NCBI GenBank assembly: GCA_037074705.1
Contig: JAYJMR010000027.1
Coordinates: forward strand, 1 to 64,000
Source of the DNA: Zhengitettix transpicula
Lineage: Eukaryota > Arthropoda > Insecta > Orthoptera > Tetrigidae
DNA length: 64,000 bases
Direction: 5' to 3'
The position numbers and the translations under genes were made by a program. Below are positions 10,701-24,900 of the stretch, in pieces (positions within the stretch are counted from its first letter, which is position 1; each line of letters starts with the position of its first letter). Below the pieces are notes generated by a model. That model was not told where the DNA came from. It made no database searches and worked only from the letters and a program-made list of their open reading frames with translations.

Positions 10701-13700
10701 GGGGATACGGAGTGCGAGGACACTGAGTGCGGGGACACGGAGTGCGGAGACACGGAGTGCGGGGACACGGAGTGCGGGGACACGGAGTGCGGGGACACGG
10801 AGTGCGGGGACACTGTGTGCGGGGACACGGTGTGCGGGGACACGGAGTGCGAGGACACGGAGTGGAGAGACACGGAGTGCGGGGACACTGTGTGTGGGGA
10901 CACGGAGTGCGGGGACACGGAGTGCGGGGAAAGTGAGTGCGGGGACACGGAGTGCGGGGACACGGAGTGCGGAGACACGGAGTGCGGAGACACGGAGTGC
11001 GGGGACACTGTGTGCGGGGACACTGAGTGCGGGGACACTGTGTGCGGGGACACTGATTGCTGGGACACTGAGTGCGGGGACACTGTGTGCGGGGACACTG
11101 TGTGCGGGGACACTGTGTGCGGGGACACGGAGTGCGAGGACACGGAGTGCGGGGACACGGAGTGCGGGGACACGGAGTGCGGGGACAATGTGTGCGGGGA
11201 CACTGAGTGCGGGGACACTGATTGCTGGGACACTGAGTGCTGGGACACTGAGTGCGGGGACACTGTGTGCGGGGACACTGTGTGCGGGGACACTGTGTGC
11301 GGGGACACTGTGTGCGGGGACACGGAGTGCGAGGACACGGAGTGCGGGGACACGGAGTGCGGGGACACGGAGTGCGGGGACACTGTGTGCGGGGACACTG
11401 TGTGCGGGGACACTGTGTGCGGGGACACGGAGTGCGGGGACACGGAGTGCAATGACACGGAGGGCGGGGACACGGAGTGCGGGGACACGGAGTGCGATGA
11501 CACGGAGTGCGAGAACACTGTGTGCGGGGACACTGAGTGCGGGGACACTGTGTGCGGGGACACTGTGTGCGGGGACACTGTGTGCGGGGATCGGAGTGCG
11601 GGGACACGGAGTGCGGGGAAAGTGAGTGCGGGGACACGGAGTGCGGGGACACGGAGTGCGGGGACACTGAGTGCGGGGACACGGAGTGCGGGGACACGGA
11701 GTGCGGGGACACGGAGTGCGGGGACACTGTGTGCGGGGACACTGTGGGCGGGGACACGGAGTGCGGGGACACGGAGTGCGGGGACACGGAGTGCGGAGAC
11801 ACGGAGTGCGGGGACACGGAGTGCGGGGACACGGAGTGCGGGGAAAGTGAGTGCGGGGACACGGAGTGCGGGGACACGGAGTGCGGAGACACGGAGTGCG
11901 GAGACACGGAGTGCGGGGACACTGTGTACGGGGACACTGTGTGCGGGGACACTGATTGCTGGGACGCTGAGTGCTGGGACACTGAGTGCGGGGACACTGT
12001 GTGCGGGGACACTGTTTGCGGGGACACTGTGTGCGGGGACACGGTGTGCGGGGACACGGAGTGCGGGGACACGAAGTGCGAGGAAAGTGTTTGCGGGGAC
12101 ACTGAGTGCGGTGACACGGAGTGCGGAGACACGGAGTGCGGAGACACGGAGTGCGGGGACACTGTGTGCGGGGACACTGTGTGCGGGGACACTGAGTGCG
12201 GGGACACTGTGTGCGGGGACACTGATTGCTGGGACACTGAGTGCTGGGACACTGAGTGCGGGGACACTGTGTGCGGGGACACTGTGTGCGGGGACACTGT
12301 GTGCGGGGACACGGAGTGCGAGGACACGGAGTGCGGGGACACGGAGTGCGGGGACACTGTGTGCGGGGACACTGTGTGTGGGGACACGGAGTGCGGGGAC
12401 ACGGAGTGCGGGGAAAGTGAGTGCGGGGACACGGTGGCGGGGACACGGAGTGCGGAGACACGGAGTGCGGAGACACGGAGTGCGGGGACACTGTGTGCGG
12501 GGACACTGTGTGCGGGGACACTGAGTGCGGGGACACTGTGTGCGGGGACACTGATTGCTGGGACACTGAGTGCTGGGACACTGAGTGCGGGGACACTGTG
12601 TGCGGGGACACTGTGTGCGGGGACACTGTGTGCGGGGACACGGAGTGCGAGGACACGGAGTGCGGGGACACGGAGTGCGGGGACACGGAGTGCGGGGACA
12701 CTGTGTGCGAGGACACTGTGTACGGGGACACGGAGTGCGGGGACACGGAGTGCGGGGACACGGAGGGCGGGGACACGGAGTGCGGGGACACGGAGTTCGA
12801 TGACACGGAGTGCGGGAACACTGTGTGCGGGGACACTGAGTGCGGGGACACTGTGTGCGGGGACACTGTGTGCGGGGACACTGTGTGCGGGGACACGGAG
12901 TGCGGGGACACGGAGTGCGGGGACACGGAGTGCGGGGACACGGAGTGCGGCGACACAGAGTGCGGGGAAAGTGAGTGCGGGGACACGGATTGCGGGGACA
13001 CGGAGTGCGGGGACACTGAGTGCGGGGACACGGAGTGCGGGGACACGGAGTGCGGGGACACGGAGTGCGGGGACACTGTGTGCGGGGACACTGTGTGCGG
13101 GGACACGGAGTGCGGGGACACGGAGTGCGGGGACACGGAGTGCGGAGACACGGAGTGCGGGGACACGGAGTGCGGGGACACGGAGTGCGGGGAAAGTGAG
13201 TGCGGGGACACGGAGTGCGGGGACACGGAGTGCGGGGACACGGAGTGCGGAGACACGGAGTGCGGAGACACGGAGTGCGGGGACACTGTGTACGGGGACA
13301 CTGTGTGCGGGGACACTGATTGCTGGGACGCTGAGTGCCGGGACACTGAGTGCGGGGACACTGTGTGCGGGGACACGGTGAGCGGGGACACGGAGTGCGG
13401 GGACACGGAGTGCGAGGAAAGTGTGTGCGGGGACACTGAGTGCGGGGACACTGTGGTCGGGGACACTGATTGCAGGGACACTTAGTGCTGGGACACTGAG
13501 TGCGGGGACACTGTGTGCGGGGACACTGTGTGCGGGGACACGGAGTGCGGGGACACGGAGTGCGGGGACACGGAGTGCGGGGACACGGAGTGCGGGGACA
13601 CGGAGTGCGGGGACACTGTGTGCGGGGACACTGTGTGCGGGGACACGGAGTGCGGGGACACGGAGTGCGGGGACACGGAGTGCGGGGACACGGAGTGCAG

Positions 13701-13950
13701 GGACACTGTGTGCGGGAACACTGTGTGCGGGGACACTGAGTGCTGGGACACTGATTGCGGGGACACTGTGTGCGGGGACACTGTGTGCGGGGACACTGAT
13801 TGCTGGGACACTGAGTGCTGGGACACTGAGTGCGGGGACACTGTGTGCGGGGACACTGTGTGCGGGGACGCTGTGTGCGGGGACACGGAGTGCTGGGACA
13901 CGGAGTGCGGGGACACGGAGTGCGGGGACACGGAGTGCGGGGACACGGAG
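10701..13950. repeat. Minisatellite B block 2 (about 217 copies)
   Basis: Begins with the fixed post-D sequence GGGGATACGGAGTGCGAGGA, also found after D2, D3 and D4. Its 3' part from about 11940 matches B1 from about 6790 at a constant offset of 5,147 bp (for example the ACACTTAGTGCTGG marker at 8331 and 13478). The first part matches the start of B3 at the same offset. It is the longest B tract between two D modules in this window (3,250 bp). Confidence 0.97.
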
Positions 13951-14659
13951 TTATTCTGACTCTCTTAAGGTACGGGGAGTTGTTCTGACTCTCTTAAGGT
14001 ACGGGGAGTAATTCTGACTCTCTTAAGGTACGGGGAGTAATTCTGACTCTCTTAAGGTACGGGGAGTAATTCTGACTCTCTTAAAGTACGGGGAGTAATT
14101 CCGACTCTCTTAAAGTACGGGGAATAATTCTGACTCTCTTAAGGTACGGGGAGTAATTCTGACTCTCTTAAGGTACGGGGAGTAATTCTGACTCTCTTAA
14201 AGCACGGGTAGTAATTCTGACTCTCTTAAGGTACGGGGAGTAATTTTGACTCTCTTAAAGTACGGGGAGTAATTCTTACTCTTTTAACGTACGGGGAGTA
14301 ATTGTGACTCTCTTAAGGTACGGGGAGTAATTCTGACTCTCTTAAGGTACGGGGAGTAATTCTGACTCTCTTAAGGTACGGGGAGTAATTCTGACTCTCT
14401 TAAAGTACGGGGAGTAATTCTGACTCTCTTAAAGTACGGGGAGTAATTCTGACTCTCTTAAGGTACGGGGAGTAATTCTGACTCTCTTAAGGTACGGGGA
14501 GTAATTCTGACTCTCTTAAAGTACGGGGAGTAATTCTGACTCTCTTAAGGTACGGGGAGTAATTCTGACTCTCTTAAAGTACGGGGAGTAATTCTGACTC
14601 TTTTAACGTACGGGGAGTAATTCTGACTCTCTTAAGGTACGGGGAGTAATTCTGACTCT
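13951..14659. repeat. Satellite C block 2 (29-bp monomer)
   Basis: 709 bp, offset 5,147 bp from C1. I saw no difference from C1, including the same order of rare monomers (GGGGAGTTGTTCTG, CGGGGAATAATTC, AAAGCACGGGTAG, TTCTTACTCTTTTAACG). Confidence 0.96.
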
Positions 14660-15847
14660 GGGGGATCGCGTGTAATTTCCCTTTATTCAGTCGGTGCACT
14701 TATGTAACATTTGATGACGCACTTGCCTATGGCTTCGTTATTGCGACCATTGTATTTGACTTTGTGGTCAATTATTGGACAAATAGCCACATTATCTAGT
14801 CTCTGATCAATTAAAAAAGAAAAAAACAGCGGATTGAAACGAAGGAGACCTAACGATATTATCTGATATATAGTGACGTCATGACTGTTCTACGTCCTTC
14901 ACTAATAAATCAGATCATTCGGGCTCTGTAGACCTGTATTTAATTGCGCTGTTATCTAAAAATATCGGTGATTTTTTCCACCCTATCGATTTATATACTT
15001 TTAAAATACAAAAATAATTTCCTTAATAAGTCCATCAATTTTAATACGGAATTTAATTCGAATATACGATTACTTTTATTAGACCACCACGAATTATAAA
15101 GTTATTACTTACGTTATACGCTGATTTACCAGAGAGATCCCGCACCGTTGGTAACTAGGCCTCTGAATTAATACTTAGTTGGCTTTTTATGTAAATACCA
15201 ATGAACAATTTACTTAAATTCTTGAAGATAAAATTTTATGATTTTTAAGATTGACAAGAAAATAATCGTCGTGATAATATTAAATTTAAATATGAATAAA
15301 ACGTTTTAGAATGATTAAAATTATTAATTTTCAGTTAATAAAGTTTTTTCATCTTCCGTTATTATTATATTCTTTATCACTTTATAATAAAATTTTTTTT
15401 TGAAAGGTAATCAAACACACCAAATTACGGGCGTCATTTACAGAAGTATTTGTATTGTATTACATTCCGCATTCCATAATGATATAGAAAAGGCATTCCG
15501 TTGTTAATTTTGAAGAGATTCCATATTGCAACGCATTCTGCTAATAAAGAGTGATTTTCATTATTATTACGTTGCATTCTGTTATGAGCTTATGTATATA
15601 TATATGTGCCGACTTGAGTCGTATTTTATATTCATTTTACGGCTAATAAACGGGCAATTAAAATATTATTATAGGGGTGCCTGCTGACCGTGTCTTCATC
15701 GAAAGCTAGGAATGATTCAACTAAAATTCAGTTTAACTCAATGCATGTTGAAACTTGTTACAGGTATTGCTAAAATATATAAATTAAATTAGGTGACTGT
15801 GAAATTGGTTCTAAACTTGGAACGCTGTCGGGACGCTTTACTAACAC
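14660..15847. other. Module D, copy 2 (1,188 bp)
   Basis: Same length as D1 and apparently identical to it by eye. It carries the TGACGTCA palindrome, the TATATATATAT run and the AATAAA at corresponding places (offset 5,147 bp). No gene is visible. Confidence 0.93.
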
Positions 15848-17028
15848 GGGGATACGGAGTGCGAGGACACTGAGTGCGGGGACACGGAGTGCGGAGACAC
15901 GGAGTGCGGGGACACGGAGTGCGGGGACACGGAGTGCGGGGACACGGAGTGCGGGGACACTGTGTGCGGGGACACGGTGTGCGGGGACACGGAGTGCGAG
16001 GACACGGAGTGGAGAGACACGGAGTGCGGGGACACTGTGTGTGGGGACACGGAGTGCGGGGACACGGAGTGCGGGGAAAGTGAGTGCGGGGACACGAAGT
16101 GCGGGGACACGGAGTGCGGAGACACGGAGTGCGGAGACACGGAGTGCGGGGACACTGTGTGCGGGGACACTGAGTGCGGGGACACTGTGTGCGGGGACAC
16201 TGATTGCTGGGACACTGAGTGCGGGGACACTGTGTGCGGGGACACTGTGTGCGGGGACACTGTGTGCGGGGACACGGAGTGCGAGGACACGGAGTGCAGG
16301 GCCACGGAGGGCGGGGACACGGAGTGCGGGGACACGGAGTGCGATGACACGGAGTGCGAGAACACTGTGTGCGGGGACACTGAGTGCGGGGACACTGTGT
16401 GCGGGGACACTGTGTGCGGGGTCACTGTGTGCGGGGATCGGAGTGCGGGGACACGGAGTGCGGGGACACGGAGTGCGGGGACACGGAGTGCGGGGACACG
16501 GAGTGCGGGGAAAGTGAGTGCGGGGACACGGAGTGCGGGGACACGGAGTGCGGGGACACTGAGTGCGGGGACACTGAGTGCGGGGACACGGAGTGCGGGG
16601 ACACGGAGTGCGGGGACACGGAGTGCGGGGACACTGTGTGCGGGGACACTGTGGGCGGGGACACGGAGTGCGGGGACACGGAGTGCGGGGACACGGAGTG
16701 CGGAGACACGGAGTGCGGGGACACGGAGTGCGGGGACACGGAGTGCGGGGAAAGTGAGTGCGGGGACACGGAGTGCGGGGACACGGAGTGCGGAGACACG
16801 GAGTGCGGAGACACGGAGTGCGGGGACACTGTGTACGGGGACACTGTGTGCGGGGACACTGATTGCTGGGACGCTGAGTGCTGGGACACTGAGTGCGGGG
16901 ACACTGTGTGCGGGGACACTGTGTGCGGGGACACTGTGTGCGGGGACGCTGTGTGCGGGGACACGGAGTGCTGGGACACGGAGTGCGGGGACACGGAGTG
17001 CGGGGACACGGAGTGCGGGGACACGGAG
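15848..17028. repeat. Minisatellite B block 3 (about 79 copies)
   Basis: Shortest B tract of the first super-unit (1,181 bp), so the C2-to-C3 and D2-to-D3 spacing is 3,078 bp instead of 5,147. Its start matches B2 and its end matches the ends of B1 and B2 (GACGCTGTGTGCGG before the C junction). Much of the internal B2 material is absent, including the ACACTTAGTGCTGG marker. This looks like a contracted allele of B2. Confidence 0.96.
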
Positions 17029-17737
17029 TTATTCTGACTCTCTTAAGGTACGGGGAGTTATTCTGACTCTCTTAAGGTACGGGGAGTAATTCTGACTCTC
17101 TTAAGGTACGGGGAGTAATTCTGACTCTCTTAAGGTACGGGGAGTAATTCTGACTCTCTTAAAGTACGGGGAGTAATTCCGACTCTCTTAAAGTACGGGG
17201 AGTAATTCTGACTCTCTTAAGGTACGGGGAGTAATTCTGACTCTCTTAAGGTACGGGGAGTAATTCTGACTCTCTTAAAGCACGGGTAGTAATTCTGACT
17301 CTCTTAAGGTACGGGGAGTAATTTTGACTCTCTTAAAGTACGGGGAGTAATTCTTACTCTTTTAACGTACGGGGAGTAATTGTGACTCTCTTAAGGTACG
17401 GGGAGTAATTCTGACTCTCTTAAGGTACGGGGAGTAATTCTGACTCTCTTAAGGTACGGGGAGTAATTCTGACTCTCTTAAAGTACGGGGAGTAATTCTG
17501 ACTCTCTTAAAGTACGGGGAGTAATTCTGACTCTCTTAAGGTACGGGGAGTAATTCTGACTCTCTTAAGGTACGGGGAGTAATTCTGACTCTCTTAAAGT
17601 ACGGGGAGTAATTCTGACTCTCTTAAGGTACGGGGAGTAATTCTGACTCTCTTAAAGTACGGGGAGTAATTCTGACTCTTTTAACGTACGGGGAGTAATT
17701 CTGACTCTCTTAAGGTACGGGGAGTAATTCTGACTCT
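17029..17737. repeat. Satellite C block 3 (29-bp monomer)
   Basis: 709 bp. It differs from C1/C2 in the second monomer (GGGGAGTTATTCTG rather than GTTGTTCTG) and lacks the CGGGGAATAATTC form, having GGGGAGTAATTCTG there instead. In both respects it agrees with C4. Confidence 0.96.
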
Positions 17738-18925
17738 GGGGGATCGCGTGTAATTTCCCTTTATTCAGTCGGTGCACTTATGTAACATTTGATGACGCAC
17801 TTGCCTATGGCTTCGTTATTGCGACCATTGTATTTGACTTTGTGGTCAATTATTGGACAAATAGCCACATTATCTAGTCTCTGATCAATTAAAAAAGAAA
17901 AAAACAGCGGATTGAAACGAAGGAGACCTAACGATATTATCTGATATATAGTGACGTCATGACTGTTCTACGTCCTTCACTAATAAATCAGATCATTCGG
18001 GCTCTGTAGACCTGTATTTAATTGCGCTGTTATCTAAAAATATCGGTGATTTTTTCCACCCTATCGATTTATATACTTTTAAAATACAAAAATAATTTCC
18101 TTAATAAGTCCATCAATTTTAATACGGAATTTAATTCGAATATACGATTACTTTTATTAGACCACCACGAATTATAAAGTTATTACTTACGTTATACGCT
18201 GTATTACCAGAGAGATCCCGCACCGTTGGTAACTAGGCCTCTGAATTAATACTTAGTTGGCTTTTTATGTAAATACCAATGAACAATTTACTTAAATTCT
18301 TGAAGATAAAATTTTATGATTTTTAAGATTGACAAGAAAATAAACGTCGTGATAATATTAAATTTAAATATGAATAAAACGTTTTAGAATGATTAAAATT
18401 ATTAATTTTCAGTTAATAAAGTTTTTTCATCTTCCGTTATTATTATATTCTTTATCACTTTATATTAAAAATTTTTTTTGAAAGGTAATCAAACACACCA
18501 AATTACGGGCGTCATTTACAGAAGTATTTGTATTGTATTACATTCCGCATTCCATAATGATATAGAAAAGGCATTCCGTTGTTAATTTTGAAGAGATTCC
18601 ATATTGCAACGCATTCTGCTAATAAAGAGTGATTTTCATTATTATTACGTTGCATTCTGTTATGAGCTTATGTATATATATATGTGCCGACTTGAGTCGT
18701 ATTTTATATTCATTTTACGGCTAATAAACGGGCAATTAAAATATTATTATAGGGGTGCCTGCTGACCGTGTCTTCATCGAAAGCTAGGAATGATTCAACT
18801 AAAATTCAGTTTAACTCAATGCATGTTGAAACTTGTTACAGGTATTGCTAAAATATATAAATTAAATTAGGTGACTGTGAAATTGGTTCTAAACTTGGAA
18901 CGCTGTCGGGACGCTTTACTAACAC
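17738..18925. other. Module D, copy 3 (1,188 bp)
   Basis: Same length as the other copies. Private differences seen by eye: GCTGTATTACC near 18197 (others GCTGATTTACC), AATAAACGTCG near 18340 (others AATAATCGTCG), and TATATTAAAAATTTTTTTT near 18461 (others TATAATAAAATTTTTTTTT). All are substitutions that keep the length unchanged. No gene is visible. Confidence 0.93.
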
Positions 18926-21900
18926 GGGGATACGGAGTGCGAGGACACTGAGTGCGGGGACACGGAGTGCGGAGACACGGAGTGCGGGGACACGGAGTGC
19001 GGGGACACGGAGTGCGGGGACACGGAGTGCGGGGACACTGTGTGCGGGGACACGGTGTGCGAGGACACGGAGTGCGAGGACACGGAGTGGGGAGACACGG
19101 AGTGCGGGGACACTGTGTGTGGGGACACGGAGTGCGGGGACACGGAGTGCGGGGAAAGTGAGTGCGGGGACACGGAGTGCGGGGACACGGAGTGCGGAGA
19201 CACGGAGTGCGGAGACACGGAGTGCGGGGACACTGTGTGCGGGGACACTGAGTGCGGGGACACTGTGTGCGGGGACACTGATTGCTGGGACACTGAGTGC
19301 TGGGACACTGAGTGCGGGGACACTGTGTGCGGGGACACTGTGTGCGGGGACACGGAGTGCGAGGACACGGAGTGCGGGGACACGGAGTGCGGGGACACGG
19401 AGTGCGGGGACACTGTGTGCGGGGACACTGTGTGCGGGGACACGGAGTGCGGGGACACGGAGTGCGGGGACACGGAGGGCGGGGACACGGAGTGCGGGGA
19501 CACGGAGTGCGATGACACGGAGTGCGAGAACACTGTGTGCGGGGACACTGAGTGCGGGGACACTGTGTGCGGGGACACTGTGTGCGGGGACACTGTGTGC
19601 GGGGATCGGAGTGCGGGGACACGGAGTGCGGGGACACGGAGTGCGGGGACACGGAGTGCGGGGACACGGAGTGCGGGGAAAGTGAGTGCGGGGACACGGA
19701 GTGCGGGGACACGGAGTGCGGGGACACTGAGTGCGGGGACACGGAGTGCGGGGACACGGAGTGCGGAGACACGGAGTGCGGGGACACTGTGTGCGGGGAC
19801 ACTGTGGGCGGGGACACGGAGTGCGGGGACACGGAGTGCGGGGACACGGAGTGCGGAGACACGGAGTGCGGGGACACGGAGTGCGGGGACACGGAGTGCT
19901 GGGAAAGTGAGTGCGGGGACACGGAGTGCGGGGACACGGAGTGCGGAGACACGGAGTGCGGAGACACGGAGTGCGGAGACACGGAGTGCGGGGACACTGT
20001 ATACGGGGACACTGTGTGCGGGGACACTGATTGCTGGGACGCTGAGTGCTGGGACACTGAGTGCGGGGACACTGTGTGCGGGGACACTGTTTGCGGGGAC
20101 ACTGTGTGCGGGGACACGGTGTGCGGGGACACGGAGTGCGGGGACACGAAGTGCGAGGAAAGTGTGTGCGGGGACACTGAGTGCGGGGACACGGAGTGCG
20201 GAGACACGGAGTGCGGAGACACGGAGTGCGGGGACACTGTGTGCGGGGACACTGTGTGCGGGGACACTGAGTGCGGGGACACTGTGTGCGGGGACACTGA
20301 TTGCTGGGACACTGCGTGCTGGGACACTGAGTGCGGGGACACTGTGTGCGGGGACACTGTGTGCGGGGACACTGTGTGCGGGGACACGGAGTGCGAGGAC
20401 ACGGAGTGCGGGGACACGGAGTGCGGGGACACTGTGTGCGGGGACACTGTGTGTGGGGACACGGAGTGCGGGGACACGGAGTGCGGGGAAAGTGAGTGCG
20501 GGGACACGGTGGCGGGGACACGGAGTGCGGAGACACGGAGTGCGGAGACACGGAGTGCGGGGACACTGTGTGCGGGGACACTGTGTGCGGGGACACTGAG
20601 TGCGGGGACACTGTGTGCGGGGACACTGATTGCTGGGACACTGAGTGCTGGGATACTGAGTGCGGGGACACTGTGTGCGGGGCACTGTGTGCGGGGACAC
20701 TGTGTGCGGGGACACGGAGTGCGAGGACACGGAGTGCGGGGACACGGAGTGCGGGGACACGGAGTGCGGGGACACTGTGTGCGAGGACACTGTGTACGGG
20801 GACACGGAGTGCGGGGACACGGAGTGCGGGGACACGGAGGGCGGGGACACGGAGTGCGGGGACACGGAGTTCGATGACACGGAGTGCGGGAACACTGTGT
20901 GCGGGGACACTGAGTGCGGGGACAATGTGTGCGGGTACACTGTGTGCGGGGACACAGTGTGCGGGGACACGGAGTGCGGGGACACGGAGTGCGGGGACAC
21001 GGAGTGCGGGGACACGGAGTGCGGCGACACAGAGTGCGGGGAAAGTGAGTGCGGGGACACGGATTTCGGGGACACGGAGTGCGGGGACACTGAGTGCGGC
21101 GACACGGAGTGCGGGGACACGGAGTGCGGGGACACGGAGTGCGGGGACACTGTGTGCGGGGACACTGTGTGCGGAGACACGGAGTGCGGGGACACGGAGT
21201 GCGGGTACACGGAGTGCGGAGACACGGAGTGCGGGGACACGGAGTGCGGGGACACGGAGTGTGGGGAAAGTGAGTGCGGGGACACGGAGTGCGGGGACAC
21301 GGAGTGCGGGGACACGGAGTGCGGAGACACGGAGTGCGGAGACACGGAGTGCGGGGACACTGTGTACGGGGACACTGTGTGCGGGGACACTGATTGCTGG
21401 GACGCTGAGTGCCGGGACACTGAGTGCGGGGACACTGTGTGCGGGGACACTGGGTGCGGGGACACTGTGTGCGGGGACACTGATTGCAGGGACACTTAGT
21501 GCTGGGACACTGAGTGCGGGGACACTGTGTGCGGGGACACTGTGTGCGGGGACACGGAGTGCGGGGACACGGAGTGCGGAGACACGGAGTGCGGGGACAC
21601 GGAGTGCGGGGACACGGAGTGCGGGGACACGGAGTGCAGGGACACTGTGTGCGGGGACACGGAGTGCGGGGACACGGAGTGCGGGGACACTGTGTGCGGG
21701 AACACTGTGTACGGGGACACTGTGTGCGGGGACACTGTGTGCGGGGACACGGAGTGCGGGGACACGGAGTGCGGGGAAAGTGAGTGCGGGGACACGGAGT
21801 GCGGGGACACGGAGTGCGGGGACACTGAGTGCGGGGACACGGAATGCGGGGACACGGAGTGCGGGGACACGGATTGCGGGGACACTGTGTGCGGGGACAC

Positions 21901-24900
21901 TGTGTGCGGGGACACGGAGTGCGGGGACACGGAGTGCGGGAACACGGAGTGCGGAGACACGGAGTGCGGGGACACGGAGTGCGGGGACACGGAGTGCGGG
22001 GAAAGTGAGTGCGGGGACACGGAGTGCGGGGACACGGAGTGCGGAGACACGGAGTGCGGAGACACGGAGTGCGGGGACACTGTGTAAGGGGACACTGTGT
22101 GCGGGGACACTGAGTGCGGGGACACTGTGTGCGGGGACACGGAGTGCGGGGACACGGAGTGCGGGAACACGGAGTGCGGAGACACGGAGTGCGGGGACAC
22201 GGAGTGCGGGGACACGGAGTGCGGGGAAAGTGAGTGCGGGGACACGGAGTGCGGGGACACGGAGTGCGGGGACACGGAGTGCGGGGACACGGAGTGCGGA
22301 GACACGGAGTGCGGAGACACGGAGTGCGGGGACACTGTGTACGGGGACACTGTGTGCGGGGACACTGATTGCTGGGACGCTGAGTGCCGGGACACTGAGT
22401 GCGGGGACACTGTGTGCGGGGACACTGGGTGCGGGGACACTGTGTGCGGGGACACTGATTGCAGGGACACTTAGTGCTGGGACACTGAGTGCGGGGACAC
22501 TGTGTGCGGGGACACTGTGTGCGGGGACACGGAGTGCGGGGACACCGAGTGCGGGGACACGGAGTGCGGGGACACGGAGTGCGGGGACACGGAGTGCGGG
22601 GACACGGAGTGCGGGGACACTGTGTGCGGGGACACGGAGTGCGGGGACACGGAGTGCGGGGACACTGTGTGCGGGAACACTGTGTACGGGGACACTGTGT
22701 GCGGGGACACTGTGTGCGGGGACACGGAGTGCGGGGACACGGAGTGCGGGGAAAGTGAGTGCGGGGACACGGAGTGCGGGGACACGGAGTGCGGGGACAC
22801 TGAGTGCGGGGACACGGAGTGCGGGGACACGGAGTGCGGGGACACGGAGTGCGGGGACACGGATTGCGGGGACACTGTGTGCGGGGACACTGTGTGCGGG
22901 GACACGGAGTGCGGGGACACGGAGTGCGGGAACACGGAGTGCGGAGACACGGAGTGCGGGGACACGGAGTGCGGGGACACGGAGTGCGGGGAAAGTGAGT
23001 GCGGGGACACGGAGTGCGAGGACACGGAGTGCGGAGACACGGAGTGCGGAGACACGGAGTGCGGGGACACTGTGTAAGGGGACACTGTGTGCGGGGACAC
23101 TGAGTGCGGGGACACTGTGTGCGGGGACACTGATTGCTGGGACGCTGAGTGCTGGGACACTGAGTGCGGGGAAACTGTTTGCGGGGACACTGGGTGCTGG
23201 GACACTGAGTGCGGGGACACGGTGTGCGGGGACACGGAGTGCGGGGACACGGAGTGCGAGGAAAGTGTGTCCGGGGACACTGAGTGCGGGGACACTGTGT
23301 GCGGGGACACTGATTGCTGGGACACTGAGTGCAGGGACACTGAGTGCGGGGACACTGTGTGCGGGGACACTGTGTGCGGGGACACTGTGTGCGGGGACAC
23401 TGATTGCTGGGACGCTGAGTGCCGGGACACTGAGTGCGGGGACACTGTGTGCGGGGACACTGGGTGCGGGGACACTGTGTGCGGGGACACTGATTGCAGG
23501 GACACTTAGTGCTGGGACACTGAGTGCGGGGACACTGTGTGCGGGGACACTGTGTGCGGGGACACTGTGTGCGGGGACACGGAGTGCGGGGACACGGAGT
23601 GCGGGGAAAGTGAGTGCGGGGACACGGAGTGCGGGGACACGGAGTGCGGGGACACTGAGTGCGGGGACACGGAATGCGGGGACACGGAGTGCGGGGACAC
23701 GGATTGCGGGACACTGTGTGCGGGGACACTGTGTGCGGGGACACGGAGTGCGGGGACACGGAGTGCGGGAACACGGAGTGCGGAGACACGGAGTGCGGGG
23801 ACACGGAGTGCGGGGACACGGAGTGCGGGGAAAGTGAGTGCGGGGACACGGAGTGCGGGGACACGGAGTGCGGAGACACGGAGTGCGGAGACACGGAGTG
23901 CGGGGACACTGTGTAAGGGGACACTGTGTGCGGGGACACTGAGTGCGGGGACACTGTGTGCGGGGACACGGAGTGCGGGGACACGGAGTGCGGGAACACG
24001 GAGTGCGGAGACACGGAGTGCGGGGACACGGAGTGCGGGGACACGGAGTGCGGGGAAAGTGAGTGCGGGGACACGGAGTGCGGGGACACGGAGTGCGGGG
24101 ACACGGAGTGCGGGGACACGGAGTGCGGAGACACGGAGTGCGGAGACACGGAGTGCGGGGACACTGTGTACGGGGACACTGTGTGCGGGGACACTGATTG
24201 CTGGGACGCTGAGTGCCGGACACTGAGTGCGGGGACACTGTGTGCGGGGACACTGGGTGCGGGGACACTGTGTGCGGGGACACTGATTGCAGGGACACTT
24301 AGTGCTGGACACTGAGTGCGGGGACACTGTGTGCGGGGACACTGTGTGCGGGGACACGGAGTGCGGGGACACGGAGTGCGGGGACACGGAGTGCGGGGAC
24401 ACGGAGTGCGGGGACACGGAGTGCGGGACACGGAGTGCGGGGACACTGTGTGCGGGGACACGGAGTGCGGGGACACGGAGTGCGGGGACACTGTGTGCGG
24501 GAACACTGTGTACGGGGACACTGTGTGCGGGACACTGTGTGCGGGGACACGGAGTGCGGGGACACGGAGTGCGGGGAAAGTGAGTGCGGGGACACGGAGT
24601 GCGGGGACACGGAGTGCGGGGACACTGAGTGCGGGGACACGGAGTGCGGGGACACGGAGTGCGGGGACACGGAGTGCGGGGACACGGATTGCGGGGACAC
24701 TGTGTGCGGGGACACTGTGTGCGGGACACGGAGTGCGGGGACACGGAGTGCGGGAACACGGAGTGCGGAGACACGGAGTGCGGGGACACGGAGTGCGGGG
24801 ACACGGAGTGCGGGGAAAGTGAGTGCGGGGACACGGAGTGCGAGGACACGGAGTGCGGAGGACACGGAGTGCGGAGACACGGAGTGCGGGGACACTGTGT

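Larger units (their letters stand above)
6790..17028. repeat. Two macrosatellite repeats, 5,147-bp spacing
   Basis: C1 to C2, D1 to D2, the B-phase marker at 8331 to 13478, and the sequence after D1 to that after D2 are all spaced exactly 5,147 bp. The left edge lies near 6790: upstream of it B1 and B2 carry different monomer orders, and just inside it one difference (GCAGGG at about 6827 against GCTGGG) is visible. On the right, B3 departs from B2 after about 16290. The unit is B - C - D followed by the beginning of the next B. Confidence 0.85.

Noticed and set aside
6421..18925. Ribosomal DNA intergenic spacer
   Set aside because: Sub-repeat arrays alternating with a unique segment resemble an rDNA spacer, but no 18S, 5.8S, 28S or 5S sequence is recognisable anywhere in the window.
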